Positions 9,003 to 17,787 of a stretch of 64,000 bases of DNA are shown one piece after another. Under the pieces are notes generated by a model. The model saw nothing but the letters and a program-made list of their open reading frames with translations, did no database searches and was not told where the DNA came from. The position numbers were made by a program, and so were the translations under genes. Position 1 is the stretch's first letter. Each line of letters starts with the position of its first letter. The stretch covers positions 44,445-108,444 of the forward strand of contig JAGZZT010000007.1 in assembly GCA_018377235.1 (NCBI GenBank). The letters are read 5' to 3'. This DNA comes from Clostridium sp. (GTDB taxonomy: Bacteria; Bacillota; Clostridia; Lachnospirales; Lachnospiraceae).

Positions 9003-10886
9003 CTATATCAGCTCCATCACAGACGCGCCGCACATCAGCTGATCTGCCCATATTAGCAGCCGATCCTGTCCTGTCGCCGTTCCGTGAGAAAGCGCCTTCT
9101 TCATGCTGGCCGCCAGTTCTCTGCCCTCCAATGGAATCCTGTCCAAGAGCATCCTGACTCCCCAGAGATACCGCTCCTTATTATTTTTCAAAATCCGCGC
9201 CACTACCATATCCCAGTCAGAATAGCCGCACCGTCTCAGCATATCGATGTGGAAGTGTTCAATTCCCACTCCATCCCGCAGCAAATCTCCAAAATATTCC
9301 TGGTATCTCTCAGCCAGTCCTTTCTTCTCCGGACAGTACAGAGCCGCCAGCAGACTGTCAAGCTTTGTCCAGCCTGTCCAGTCCCACGCCTTTTTGTCAT
9401 ACGCAGTTCTTGCGGGAATCTTAATATTGGCTCTTCTGATTCTGCTTCTGGTCGTCTTATTGAGAAGCCAGTCATACCATCTGTCATCCAGAGGTTCAAA
9501 CAGGGGAATAACTCTGTGTTCCTCTCCCTTTCCGTGCCCCCGGTCTGAGAAAACATACTGCCCGCTCTGGCTGGCATACCTGACGCCCAAAAGAGCCCGG
9601 AAAATGCCGGAAGTATCCTCCTCTGCCCTGGACTGAAACCACCCATAGACCTCCTCCGCCGGCCTTGTAATCAGCTTTACCGCACACTCAGCCTCCAGAA
9701 GGCCTGAACTCCTTTCCTTCTTTGCCGACTCTCTTTTATCCCAGATTTCAAACATTTCCTCTGTGAACTCATGAAGCTCCTGACATGGGTTATCGCAGAG
9801 AGAATCATAGAAAAACCATTCTGGAATTTTCTCCGGCTTTTCCTGGTAAAGCGTTCGAATCAAATTTAAAAGCCTTCTGGAATGCTTGCCTCCTGCCGCT
9901 CTCCAGAGAGCCTCCCATTCCTCCGAATCCCGCTTTTTCCCCTTCTCATTTTCTTCAGCCAGTTCCTGCTGTATTAAATCTGCTGTCAGATCCGAAGCCC
10001 GGTTAAGGCTGGATTCTTCAAGAATAGCCGCCTGCTCCTGCGCCTTTTTCTTTCTCAAAGTCTTTCTATACTCAGAATCGTCCTCCATATCCATAAATGA
10101 CAGTGCTTTCAGCACAGAATTTTTTACGGTTCCTTTTTCTGCTTTCATCATATTTAGAAGAAACGGCACGTTTTCAGGATCCAGGCTCAAGAATGGAAGA
10201 GCGGTCTCCTTCATCTGTTTATCGCCCTCCTGAGCTGCCTGGCGGTACAGAGAATTTTCAGATTTGCCTGCCAGCTTTCCAATCAATTCAAGCCTGAGAG
10301 CCATTTCTCTCTTTCCCGTCACATCGAATCCGTCCTTTAAAAGGGGAAGAACGCCAGAGCCTATTTTCAGCAGCTGTCTGTAAGCAAGACTGGCCAGCTC
10401 CCGATAGCTGTCCCCCAGTGCGCCCACCAGGAGTCCTGCCAGGCGGCGGTCATAAAACAGCTCCGGCTCCTCCTCTATGGCTTTCACTATGACGGAATAT
10501 CTTCCCCCTCCTGTTCCCGTGAGGGCTTCAATTAACGGAGCCATACGGCTGTAGGAAATATTGTTTAAAAGGCAAAGGCCTCCGCTCTCCTCCCATTTCC
10601 CCAGGGGCTGAAGTTCTCCGAAAACTCCCGCTGTTCCCTGGGTACAGGCTACCGCATCGATCAGAGCCAGAGCGTCCAGAAGGGCACCAGCCGGTTCTTC
10701 GCATTCCGGAGAGACTGCCTGCCTGGCTGTCTGCTCAATCTTTTGAAATACAGGCGCTGCAGCAGCCAGAGGCCCCATCTGCTCAATCGCTCTTTTAAGG
10801 CGGAAATCCTCCCGCATCAGTCCGCACCCACTGACTGCCGCCGTCTCCAGCTGAGCCTTCAGTTCGTATAAAGCCGTCAGATTCAT
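9003..10886 (-). CDS. HEAT-like repeat protein in the DUF5691 position of a MoxR operon
   Basis: A 627-residue, mostly helical protein. Between about residues 130 and 270 it has HEAT-like helical repeats (LAGLLVGALGDSYRELASLAYRQLLKIG, then similar units), followed by a charged linker and a second helical region ending in LLIWADQLMCGASVMELI. Two ATGs are close together; the second (10886) has GGAGGG six bases upstream and is preferred. Recalled actinobacterial clusters have the order SWIM, DUF5691, MoxR, DUF5682, VWA, and this gene fills the DUF5691 slot. Membership is inferred from position and fold type, not from an alignment. A scaffold or recognition role in the complex is plausible. Function unknown. 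Confidence 0.65.
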   Translation of the reverse strand: MNLTALYELKAQLETAAVSGCGLMREDFRLKRAIEQMGPLAAAAPVFQKIEQTARQAVSPECEEPAGALLDALALIDAVACTQGTAGVFGELQPLGKWEESGGLCLLNNISYSRMAPLIEALTGTGGGRYSVIVKAIEEEPELFYDRRLAGLLVGALGDSYRELASLAYRQLLKIGSGVLPLLKDGFDVTGKREMALRLELIGKLAGKSENSLYRQAAQEGDKQMKETALPFLSLDPENVPFLLNMMKAEKGTVKNSVLKALSFMDMEDDSEYRKTLRKKKAQEQAAILEESSLNRASDLTADLIQQELAEENEKGKKRDSEEWEALWRAAGGKHSRRLLNLIRTLYQEKPEKIPEWFFYDSLCDNPCQELHEFTEEMFEIWDKRESAKKERSSGLLEAECAVKLITRPAEEVYGWFQSRAEEDTSGIFRALLGVRYASQSGQYVFSDRGHGKGEEHRVIPLFEPLDDRWYDWLLNKTTRSRIRRANIKIPARTAYDKKAWDWTGWTKLDSLLAALYCPEKKGLAERYQEYFGDLLRDGVGIEHFHIDMLRRCGYSDWDMVVARILKNNKERYLWGVRMLLDRIPLEGRELAASMKKALSHGTATGQDRLLIWADQLMCGASVMELI

Positions 10887-10905
10887 GTACATCCCTCCCC
10901 TTTCC

Positions 10906-12432
10906 TTAATACAGAAGCCTCACAATCTCTTTCTCTGTCACAATGCTTCTTGGATGGAGACAGATACTCCGATCTTCCCCGTCATAATAAAGAAAACCAA
11001 ATAAAACCTGGTTTTCCAGAAGAGCTGGATCGGAAATCACATCCAACACAGCTGTACACGCATCCCAGCCTGCTCCTTTTCGATCCCTCAGCTCGATCCT
11101 GTTTCCTGCTTTGTCCTCTGCCGCATAGCGCCATATGCCTTCCTTTCCCTCCTCCGGAACGCGGCCGATTTTTGAAAATGCCAGAAGAACTCCGCAGAAA
11201 TCGTCAGACAGCGTATTTTTCAGCTGTCCCTTAGCCTGCTTTACAGCCGCCGCAAAGTCAGTCTGCGCCTTTTCCATCAGAGCTCTTCTGTCTCTGTCTT
11301 CCGGTTCCGCAAAGGAAGCCGCCTCCCAGCGTATTCTCCGGTTCATGTCTCCGGGATAGTACAGAAGCATCGGAACCTTCAAAAGAGAAAAGCAGGAATC
11401 CTCCTGTTTAATATATTTAAGCGCCTTCAGCGGCCTGTAATTTCTCGTCACAGATACCTCTCCCGTCTCTATATCTGCCCAGAAACCCTCGTCGATGTAC
11501 TCCTTCATAGCCTCGTCGTACCGCACAGAAAAGGCCAGCTGCAGAAGGGAGGCATTCTCCTTCTTAAAGCCCAGCTTTTCCAGCTGTTCGAGACGCCAGA
11601 TTCCTCCCAGCTGCTCGTACAGCCAGCTTCCTGTCTCCTCAGAATCCGTTTTCAGCTGCTCTGTCAAATAGGCTTCTCCCTTTTTTTTCAGCGCCCGCAG
11701 GCGGATAAGAATGCGGACCGCTTCCTTCCTGCATCCCTCATCCTGGCTCTTCTGATACTTCTCCATCTGAAAAATCAGGCGGTTCAGGCCTGCCTGAGGA
11801 CCGGGCAGATAATAATCTCCCAGCTGCTTTGAAAGCTCCCTGTACTCTCTGAGAGAGACACTCCCCATGGCGGAAAGCCCTGTTGTAAGAAGTGAGTCTG
11901 TCAGCTGTCCCAGCATGGCAAGCCCTTCCAGCTGTTTTTTCAGCTTTTTCGTTCTGGCGCTCCTGGTCCCTGACCTGGCTTTGGCAGTCTTCTTTCCTGT
12001 CCCGGAGGTTTCTTCCTGAGCTTCTCCAGAAGGCTGTACTCCCTCTTTCCCTTCCTGCTTTCCGGCAGACTGCTCTGCCTTCTTTTCTCTGGCTTCCTTT
12101 TTCGCCCTTTTCTCCAGAATATCTTCTGGAATTTCTCCTATGGGAAAATCCTTTCCCGCTTCTATCTCAAACAGCAAAGCAACTGCGTGTTTGCATGGAA
12201 ACTGCCGGCTGGGACAGCTGCAGCGAAATACCGGCGAGCCTTCCTTCACAAAATCAGCTGATACTCTGTAATTCGATTTTCCGCTTCCCCTGCACTCTCC
12301 CATGTAGAAGGTATCATCTGCAGAGCGCATTCTGGACACAAAGCCCTGGCTGGAAGAAATTTTTCTTCCATTCGACACAGCCCCCGCGTTAGGAGCCAGG
12401 CTGATGATTTCCTGTTCACTGACTGTTCTCAT
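10906..12432 (-). CDS. SWIM zinc-finger protein, first gene of the MoxR operon
   Basis: A 508-residue protein with a SWIM finger near its N-terminus: C71-x-C73-x6-C80-x-H82 in the motif FRCSCPSRQFPCKH. SWIM domains chelate zinc and bind DNA or protein. A Lys/Glu/Arg-rich linker (about 105-170) leads to a long helical and beta C-terminal region. E. coli YehQ is a comparable SWIM protein in a MoxR-VWA cluster. The start follows TAGGAGG and is the first gene of the operon; the next gene begins 19 bases after its stop. It probably helps recognise a nucleic acid or target for the MoxR complex; this is inference. Confidence 0.85.
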   Translation of the reverse strand: MRTVSEQEIISLAPNAGAVSNGRKISSSQGFVSRMRSADDTFYMGECRGSGKSNYRVSADFVKEGSPVFRCSCPSRQFPCKHAVALLFEIEAGKDFPIGEIPEDILEKRAKKEAREKKAEQSAGKQEGKEGVQPSGEAQEETSGTGKKTAKARSGTRSARTKKLKKQLEGLAMLGQLTDSLLTTGLSAMGSVSLREYRELSKQLGDYYLPGPQAGLNRLIFQMEKYQKSQDEGCRKEAVRILIRLRALKKKGEAYLTEQLKTDSEETGSWLYEQLGGIWRLEQLEKLGFKKENASLLQLAFSVRYDEAMKEYIDEGFWADIETGEVSVTRNYRPLKALKYIKQEDSCFSLLKVPMLLYYPGDMNRRIRWEAASFAEPEDRDRRALMEKAQTDFAAAVKQAKGQLKNTLSDDFCGVLLAFSKIGRVPEEGKEGIWRYAAEDKAGNRIELRDRKGAGWDACTAVLDVISDPALLENQVLFGFLYYDGEDRSICLHPRSIVTEKEIVRLLY

Positions 12433-12592
12433 ATAGCCTCCTATCTGTAGAATTTTTCTCTATCATATCATAGTGCAGTCAAAAAATCTTCGACTACTTT
12501 CTTAATTTTTCGTCAATTTGTCTCAGCCTGCAAAAAGCATTTTCTCCTGACTACAGACAGCTGAATACAAAGATAAATTTTCTATGAAGCAA

Positions 12593-12632
12593 AAAAGGCG
12601 CTGCAAAGCCCGAAAGCTTTGCAGCGCCTTTT
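12593..12632 (-). terminator. tuf terminator
   Basis: A 17-base-pair perfect inverted repeat (12593-12609 and 12616-12632, six-base loop) with a T6 run on the minus strand, 118 bases after the tuf stop. The rest of the 12433-12749 gap is AT-rich and must hold the promoter of the SWIM operon; GATATGATAG near 12450-12470 is a possible -10, but no convincing -35 was found. Confidence 0.9.
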
Positions 12633-12749
12633 ACACTGTCTGAGCAAGATACCGCCCTGGCCTGCATCCGTGAAACCACACATACAGAGCAGAAAAGCAT
12701 CATATTATTTATAAGCACATATTGTGCAAAGATTCAATCGTCCTGTTGA

Positions 12750-13943
12750 TTACTCAAGGATAGAAACTACTCTACCAGAACCAACTGTACGGCCGCCCTC
12801 ACGGATAGCGAAACGAAGTCCCTGCTCCATAGCTACTGGATGGATCAGCTCAACTGTCATCTCTACGTTATCGCCAGGCATGCACATCTCTGTACCAGCC
12901 GGTAACTCGCAAACGCCTGTAACGTCTGTTGTTCTGAAGTAGAACTGCGGACGGTAGTTGTTGAAGAATGGTGTATGACGGCCACCCTCGTCCTTTGTAA
13001 GAACGTAAACCTGAGCTGTGAACTTGTTATGGCACTTTACAGAACCTGGCTTAACAAGACACTGTCCTCTCTGGATCTCGTTTCTCTGAACACCACGAAG
13101 AAGAGCACCGATGTTGTCACCAGCCTGAGCCTCGTCAAGAAGCTTACGGAACATCTCGATACCAGTTACAACAACCTTACGAACATCCTCATGAATACCA
13201 ACGATCTCAACCTCGTCAGATACGTGAAGTGTACCACGCTCTACACGGCCTGTAGCAACTGTACCACGGCCTGTGATGGAGAATACGTCCTCGACTGGCA
13301 TAAGGAATGGCTTGTCTGTCTCACGCTGCGGATCTGGAATGTAGCTGTCAACAGCATCCATAAGCTCCATGATCTTGTCGCCCCACTCGCCGTTCGGATC
13401 CTCAAGAGCCTTAAGAGCAGAACCCTGAACGATTGGTGTATCATCGCCCGGGAACTCGTACTCGTTCAGAAGCTCACGGATCTCCATCTCAACTAACTCT
13501 AATAACTCCTCGTCCTCAACCATGTCGCACTTGTTCATGAATACAACGATGTAAGGAACGCCTACCTGACGGGAAAGAAGGATGTGCTCTCTTGTCTGAG
13601 CCATAACACCATCTGTAGCAGCAACTACGAGGATAGCGCCATCCATCTGAGCTGCACCAGTGATCATGTTCTTAACGTAGTCAGCATGTCCTGGGCAGTC
13701 AACGTGTGCGTAATGTCTCTTCTCTGTCTCGTACTCTACGTGAGATGTAGAGATAGTGATTCCACGCTCTCTCTCCTCTGGAGCCTTATCGATGTTCTCG
13801 AAATCTGTAGCTGTGTTACCAGCAACTCTTACAGAAAGTACTTTTGTAATAGCAGCAGTTGTAGTTGTTTTACCATGGTCAACGTGTCCAATGGTACCAA
13901 TGTTACAATGTGGTTTGCTTCTTTCAAACTTTGCTTTTGCCAT
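12750..13943 (-). CDS. tuf: Translation elongation factor Tu
   Basis: A 397-residue GTPase that delivers aminoacyl-tRNA to the ribosome. G1 is GHVDHGKT (about 19-26), DCPGH the G3 motif and NKCD the G4 motif; beta-barrel domains 2 and 3 follow. Length is standard. It is the last gene of the str region but has its own promoter in the 159-base gap after fusA, and a strong terminator downstream, so it can be made independently at high level. The ribosome site AAGGAGG precedes the ATG. Codon use is strongly biased, as expected of a highly expressed gene. Confidence 0.98.
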   Translation of the reverse strand: MAKAKFERSKPHCNIGTIGHVDHGKTTTTAAITKVLSVRVAGNTATDFENIDKAPEERERGITISTSHVEYETEKRHYAHVDCPGHADYVKNMITGAAQMDGAILVVAATDGVMAQTREHILLSRQVGVPYIVVFMNKCDMVEDEELLELVEMEIRELLNEYEFPGDDTPIVQGSALKALEDPNGEWGDKIMELMDAVDSYIPDPQRETDKPFLMPVEDVFSITGRGTVATGRVERGTLHVSDEVEIVGIHEDVRKVVVTGIEMFRKLLDEAQAGDNIGALLRGVQRNEIQRGQCLVKPGSVKCHNKFTAQVYVLTKDEGGRHTPFFNNYRPQFYFRTTDVTGVCELPAGTEMCMPGDNVEMTVELIHPVAMEQGLRFAIREGGRTVGSGRVVSILE

Positions 13944-14006
13944 TTTATAGCGTCCTCCTTAAATTTGCCCGGAAAAGGGCTATATGATATATGTTAGGCT
14001 GTTTCA

Positions 14007-14035
14007 ATTATATTCTATCAGAATATCTTTTTCAA
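14007..14035 (-). promoter_or_regulatory. tuf promoter
   Basis: Minus strand TTGAAA, 17-base spacer, TATAAT. Transcription would start near 14000, giving a leader of about 57 bases before tuf. Confidence 0.8.
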
Positions 14036-14047
14036 GCCTATTTTATA

Positions 14048-14078
14048 CTCCTCCGGCAATTTTTTCCTGCCGGAGGAG
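14048..14078 (-). terminator. Hairpin between fusA and tuf
   Basis: An 11-base-pair GC-rich stem (CTCCTCCGGCA and its complement) sits 25 bases after the fusA stop. No T-run follows on the minus strand, so it is a weak terminator or a 3-prime end stabiliser that allows partial read-through into tuf. Confidence 0.5.
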
Positions 14079-14102
14079 CACTTGGAAACAGAATTTCCTG
14101 AA

Positions 14103-16223
14103 TTACTTTCCTGCCTTCTCGGAAAGAATCTTCTCCTGTACGCTCTTCGGTACCTGCTCGTACTTCTCGAAGAACATGGAGTAGTTTCCACGTCCCTGTG
14201 TTCTGGAACGAAGGTCTGTAGAGTATCCGAACATCTCGGAAAGCGGAACGAATGCCTTAATCAGCTTGCCGCCGCCGACATCCTCCATGCCCTCGATACG
14301 GCCACGACGGGAGTTGATATCACCGATAACGTCGCCCATATACTCCTCAGGCATAGTAACTTCTACCTTCATGATAGGCTCAAGAAGAACTGGGTTAGCC
14401 TTCTTCATAGCCTCCTTGAAACACATGGAACCTGCAATGTGGAATGCCATCTCAGAGGAGTCAACCTCATGATAGGAACCATCATATACAGTAGCGTGAA
14501 CGCCAAGTACCGGGAATCCTCCAAGAATACCAGCCTTGGAAGCCTCTTCGATACCCTCTCCGACTGCCGGGATATACTCCTTCGGAATTGCACCGCCGAC
14601 TACGGCAGACTCGAACTTGAACAGCTCCTCAGCGTTAGCGTCCATCGGCTCGAATTTAACTTTACAGTGTCCGTACTGTCCACGTCCACCAGACTGTTTA
14701 GCGTACTTGTACTCCTGATCAACAGCCTTTGTAAAGGTCTCCTTGTAAGCAACCTGAGGTGCACCTACGTTAGCCTCTACATGGAACTCACGAAGCAGAC
14801 GGTCTACAATGATCTCCAGGTGAAGCTCACCCATACCGGAAATGATTGTCTGTCCTGTCTCATGATCTGTATGAGCGCGGAAAGTTGGATCCTCCTCAGC
14901 AAGCTTTGCTAAAGCCTCGCCCATCTTCTGCTGTCCAGCCTTTGTCTTCGGCTCGATAGCGATATCGATAACTGGCTCCGGGAACTCCATGGACTCCAGG
15001 ATTACCGGATGCTGATCGTCACAGATTGTATCACCTGTTCCGGAGAACTTGAATCCGATTGCTGCAGCGATATCGCCGGAGTAAACCTTGTCAAGCTCTG
15101 CTCTCTTGTTAGCGTGCATCTGAAGGATACGTCCAACACGCTCTTTCTTGCCCTTTGTGGCATTGAGAACATAGGAACCGGAGTTTAATGTACCGGAATA
15201 TACACGGAAGTAAGCAAGCTTACCTACGAACGGGTCAGTCATAATCTTGAATACAAGAGCGGAGAATGGCTCGTCGTCAGAAGACTCTCTCACGATCTCG
15301 TTGCCCTCAAGGTCTGTACCCTTAATAGCCGGAATATCAAGAGGAGACGGCATATACTCGATAACAGCATCAAGGAGCTTCTGAACACCCTTGTTCTTGT
15401 ATGCTGTACCGCAGCATACCGGGATAGCCTGGCACTCGCAGGTTCCCTTTCTCAGGGCCTTCTTTAACTCGTCAACAGAAGGCTCCTCGCCCTCAAGGTA
15501 CTGCATCATTAACTCGTCATCCAGCTCGCAGATCTTCTCTACCAGCTCTGTACGGTAAAGCTCTGCGTCATCCTTCATATCTTCTGGAATATCTGTAATG
15601 GAAATATCCTCACCCTTCTCATCGTTGTAGATGTAGGCCTTCATCTCCATCAGGTCGATAATTCCCTTGAAGCTGTCTTCTTTTCCAATAGGAAGCTGTA
15701 AGCAGATAGCGTTCTTGCCGAGTCTTGTCTTAATCTGATCAACACAGCCGTAGAAGTCTGCACCTAAGATATCCATCTTATTTACAAACGCCATACGAGG
15801 TACGTTGTAGGTATCAGCCTGACGCCATACGTTCTCAGACTGAGGCTCAACACCGCCCTTTGCACAGAACACGCCTACAGCGCCGTCCAGTACACGAAGA
15901 GAACGCTCAACCTCTACTGTGAAGTCAACGTGTCCTGGAGTATCGATGATGTTGATACGGTGCTCCAGAGCGCCTTCCTTCGGCTTGCAGTTCTCCTGAA
16001 GTGTCCAGTGGCAAGTAGTAGCCGCTGAAGTGATTGTGATACCTCTCTCCTGCTCCTGAGCCATCCAGTCCATGGTAGCAGTACCTTCATGAGTATCACC
16101 AATCTTATAGTTTACGCCAGTGTAATACAGAATACGCTCAGTTGTTGTCGTTTTACCGGCATCGATATGAGCCATGATTCCGATGTTTCTGGTTCTCTCT
16201 AACGGATATTCTCTTCCAGCCAA
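14103..16223 (-). CDS. fusA: Translation elongation factor G
   Basis: A 706-residue translocase GTPase. G1 is AHIDAGKTTTTE, G3 is DTPGHVDF, G4 is NKMD, followed by the EF-G specific domains III-V. The start codon is TTG (TTGGCTGGA for Met-Ala-Gly), confirmed by AGGAGG eight to nine bases upstream and by the conserved N-terminus MAGREYPLERTRNIGIMAHIDAGKT. It lies 15 bases after rpsG, so the str operon order rpsL-rpsG-fusA is kept. The TTG start may hold down its yield relative to tuf. Confidence 0.98.
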   Translation of the reverse strand: MAGREYPLERTRNIGIMAHIDAGKTTTTERILYYTGVNYKIGDTHEGTATMDWMAQEQERGITITSAATTCHWTLQENCKPKEGALEHRINIIDTPGHVDFTVEVERSLRVLDGAVGVFCAKGGVEPQSENVWRQADTYNVPRMAFVNKMDILGADFYGCVDQIKTRLGKNAICLQLPIGKEDSFKGIIDLMEMKAYIYNDEKGEDISITDIPEDMKDDAELYRTELVEKICELDDELMMQYLEGEEPSVDELKKALRKGTCECQAIPVCCGTAYKNKGVQKLLDAVIEYMPSPLDIPAIKGTDLEGNEIVRESSDDEPFSALVFKIMTDPFVGKLAYFRVYSGTLNSGSYVLNATKGKKERVGRILQMHANKRAELDKVYSGDIAAAIGFKFSGTGDTICDDQHPVILESMEFPEPVIDIAIEPKTKAGQQKMGEALAKLAEEDPTFRAHTDHETGQTIISGMGELHLEIIVDRLLREFHVEANVGAPQVAYKETFTKAVDQEYKYAKQSGGRGQYGHCKVKFEPMDANAEELFKFESAVVGGAIPKEYIPAVGEGIEEASKAGILGGFPVLGVHATVYDGSYHEVDSSEMAFHIAGSMCFKEAMKKANPVLLEPIMKVEVTMPEEYMGDVIGDINSRRGRIEGMEDVGGGKLIKAFVPLSEMFGYSTDLRSRTQGRGNYSMFFEKYEQVPKSVQEKILSEKAGK

Positions 16224-16238
16224 AGCTTTTTCCTCCTA

Positions 16239-16709
16239 TTAGAATCTGTAATGAGCAAATGCCTTGTTAGCCTCTGCCATCTTATGCATGTCTTCTTTCT
16301 TCTTTACAGATGCGCCTGTGTTGTTAGCTGCATCCAGAATCTCTTTTGCAAGTCTCTCTTCCTGAGTCTTCTCGCCTCTCTTACGGGAGTAGAGTGTGAT
16401 CCAGCGAAGCGCGAGAGCCTGTCTTCTCTCCGGCTTAACCTCGATCGGAACCTGGTATGTGGCACCACCGATACGTTTTGCCTTAACCTCGAGAACTGGC
16501 ATGATGTTGTTCATAGCCTCCTCGAATACCTCGACAGCGTCCTTGCCTGTCTCAGCTGCTACACGGTCAAATGCACCGTAAACGATCTTCTGGGCAATTC
16601 CCTTCTTACCGTCTAACATGATGTTGTTGATTAATTTAGTAACAACCTTGTTGTTGTACAGCGGATCTGCTAATACGTCTCTTTTCTGAGTATGTCCTTT
16701 ACGTGGCAC
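16239..16709 (-). CDS. rpsG: Small ribosomal subunit protein S7
   Basis: A 156-residue protein that nucleates the 30S head and binds the 3-prime domain of 16S rRNA. The frame extends upstream to 16790, but the true start is the GTG at 16709, giving the conserved PRKGHTQKRDVLADPLYN N-terminus and the exact family length. AAGGAGGG lies eight bases upstream. In E. coli S7 is the repressor of the str operon and binds the rpsL-rpsG spacer; here that spacer is unusually long and structured, which would suit such control. Confidence 0.97.
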   Translation of the reverse strand: MPRKGHTQKRDVLADPLYNNKVVTKLINNIMLDGKKGIAQKIVYGAFDRVAAETGKDAVEVFEEAMNNIMPVLEVKAKRIGGATYQVPIEVKPERRQALALRWITLYSRKRGEKTQEERLAKEILDAANNTGASVKKKEDMHKMAEANKAFAHYRF

Positions 16710-16799
16710 GTTACTTCCCTCCTTAATATGGCTGCCTGAAACTGATTTACGCTGCAAATGCAGGCAGATTTCGTTTCCGCAGCGTTTCATTAGATCTTA

Positions 16800-16960
16800 G
16801 GTACTCGTGCATTGAGCGCTTGGCGAGGTCTTTGCGAGCCTAGCGTTCAAGCACGCCTGCGAAGCCAGCGCGTCTTTCAGCGCGCCGCTGAGCATGGCGC
16901 TTTCCTATGCTCATCCCTCTTCTTCTCTCTGCACGTGTCGTGCTCGGTTCTTATGATTAA
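16800..16960 (-). other. Long structured rpsL-rpsG intercistronic region
   Basis: The gap between rpsL and rpsG is 313 bases. Much of it is a GC-rich set of short inverted repeats: GAGCAT with ATGCTC, GCGCG with CGCGC, and CGAGG/GCGAG-type arms, with motifs built on AGCGC and GCGCT. No reading frame looks real. It may be the S7 regulatory site, a decayed repeat element, or both. Confidence 0.55.
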
Positions 16961-17022
16961 ACCTGCAACCTACAAGTCAATATCAAAGTCCGGCACTAAA
17001 ATTCAATTGAATTTTCACCTAA

Positions 17023-17442
17023 TTATTTCTTGTCTTTCGGCTTCTTAGCGCCGTACTTGGAACGAGCCTGCTTTCTGTTGGCTACGCCTGCTGTATCAAG
17101 TGTACCACGGATAATGTGGTATCTTGTACCTGGTAAGTCCTTAACACGGCCGCCGCGGATAAGAACAACGCTGTGCTCCTGTAAGTTGTGTCCCTCACCT
17201 GGAATGTAGCTTGTTACCTCGATTCCATTGGACAGACGCACTCTGGCAATCTTTCTAAGAGCTGAGTTTGGCTTCTTAGGTGTAGCAGTCTTAACTGCTG
17301 TACAAACACCTCTCTTCTGAGGAGCAGATACGTTTGTAGCTCTCTTCTGTAAAGAGTTGTATCCCTTCTGCAGAGCCGGTGCTGTGGATTTCTTCTCAGA
17401 TGTCTGTCTTCCCTTTCTTACTAACTGGTTAAATGTAGGCAT
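17023..17442 (-). CDS. rpsL: Small ribosomal subunit protein S12
   Basis: A 139-residue decoding-centre protein. The start is the ATG at 17442 (MPTFNQLVRKGR), eight bases after AGGAGGTG; a GTG nine bases further up is inside the spacing region and is rejected. The streptomycin-determining segment reads TPKKPNSALRKIARV, with the usual Lys of the KPNS loop, so the wild-type sensitive form is expected. The second loop is PGEGHNLQEHS. First gene of the str operon, driven by the strong promoter at 17547. Confidence 0.98.
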   Translation of the reverse strand: MPTFNQLVRKGRQTSEKKSTAPALQKGYNSLQKRATNVSAPQKRGVCTAVKTATPKKPNSALRKIARVRLSNGIEVTSYIPGEGHNLQEHSVVLIRGGRVKDLPGTRYHIIRGTLDTAGVANRKQARSKYGAKKPKDKK

Positions 17443-17546
17443 CCTTTTCACCTCCTGTGATATTGTCTGTTGGTTGCGGCTTCTTCTATTCTAAAGCCTT
17501 GATTTTACGCACAAAAATACTGCATGAGAATTTTGCACGCTTACTC

Positions 17547-17574
17547 ATTATATCAGATTGTCGGCTTCTGTCAA
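17547..17574 (-). promoter_or_regulatory. str operon promoter
   Basis: Minus strand has perfect TTGACA and TATAAT boxes 16 bases apart with an extended -10 (TGATATAAT). The predicted leader to rpsL is about 100 bases. The remainder of the 17443-17787 gap is AT-rich; a plus-strand TATAAT at 17693-17698 with a poor CTTATT -35 at 17670 is a possible promoter for the next gene. Confidence 0.9.
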
Positions 17575-17787
17575 GGCTTCCGGAAGATTTTTTTCAGGGA
17601 TTTTCCTTGTTTTACAAGGGTGTACGCCAAATGACAACCAGAGTAATAAAATCCATCGCGTAAAATTTTCTTATTACTATTTTTCTTTATTTTATAATGC
17701 CCGAATCTATGCTAAACTATTTCTATATCACAGCTGCGGCTTATCGGTCAAAGAAAGCCGCTGTCTTAAGAAAGGAAGATAACATCC

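Noticed and set aside
13584..13997. Plus-strand frame opposite tuf
   Set aside because: Shadow of a strongly conserved gene; its codons arise from antisense of tuf.
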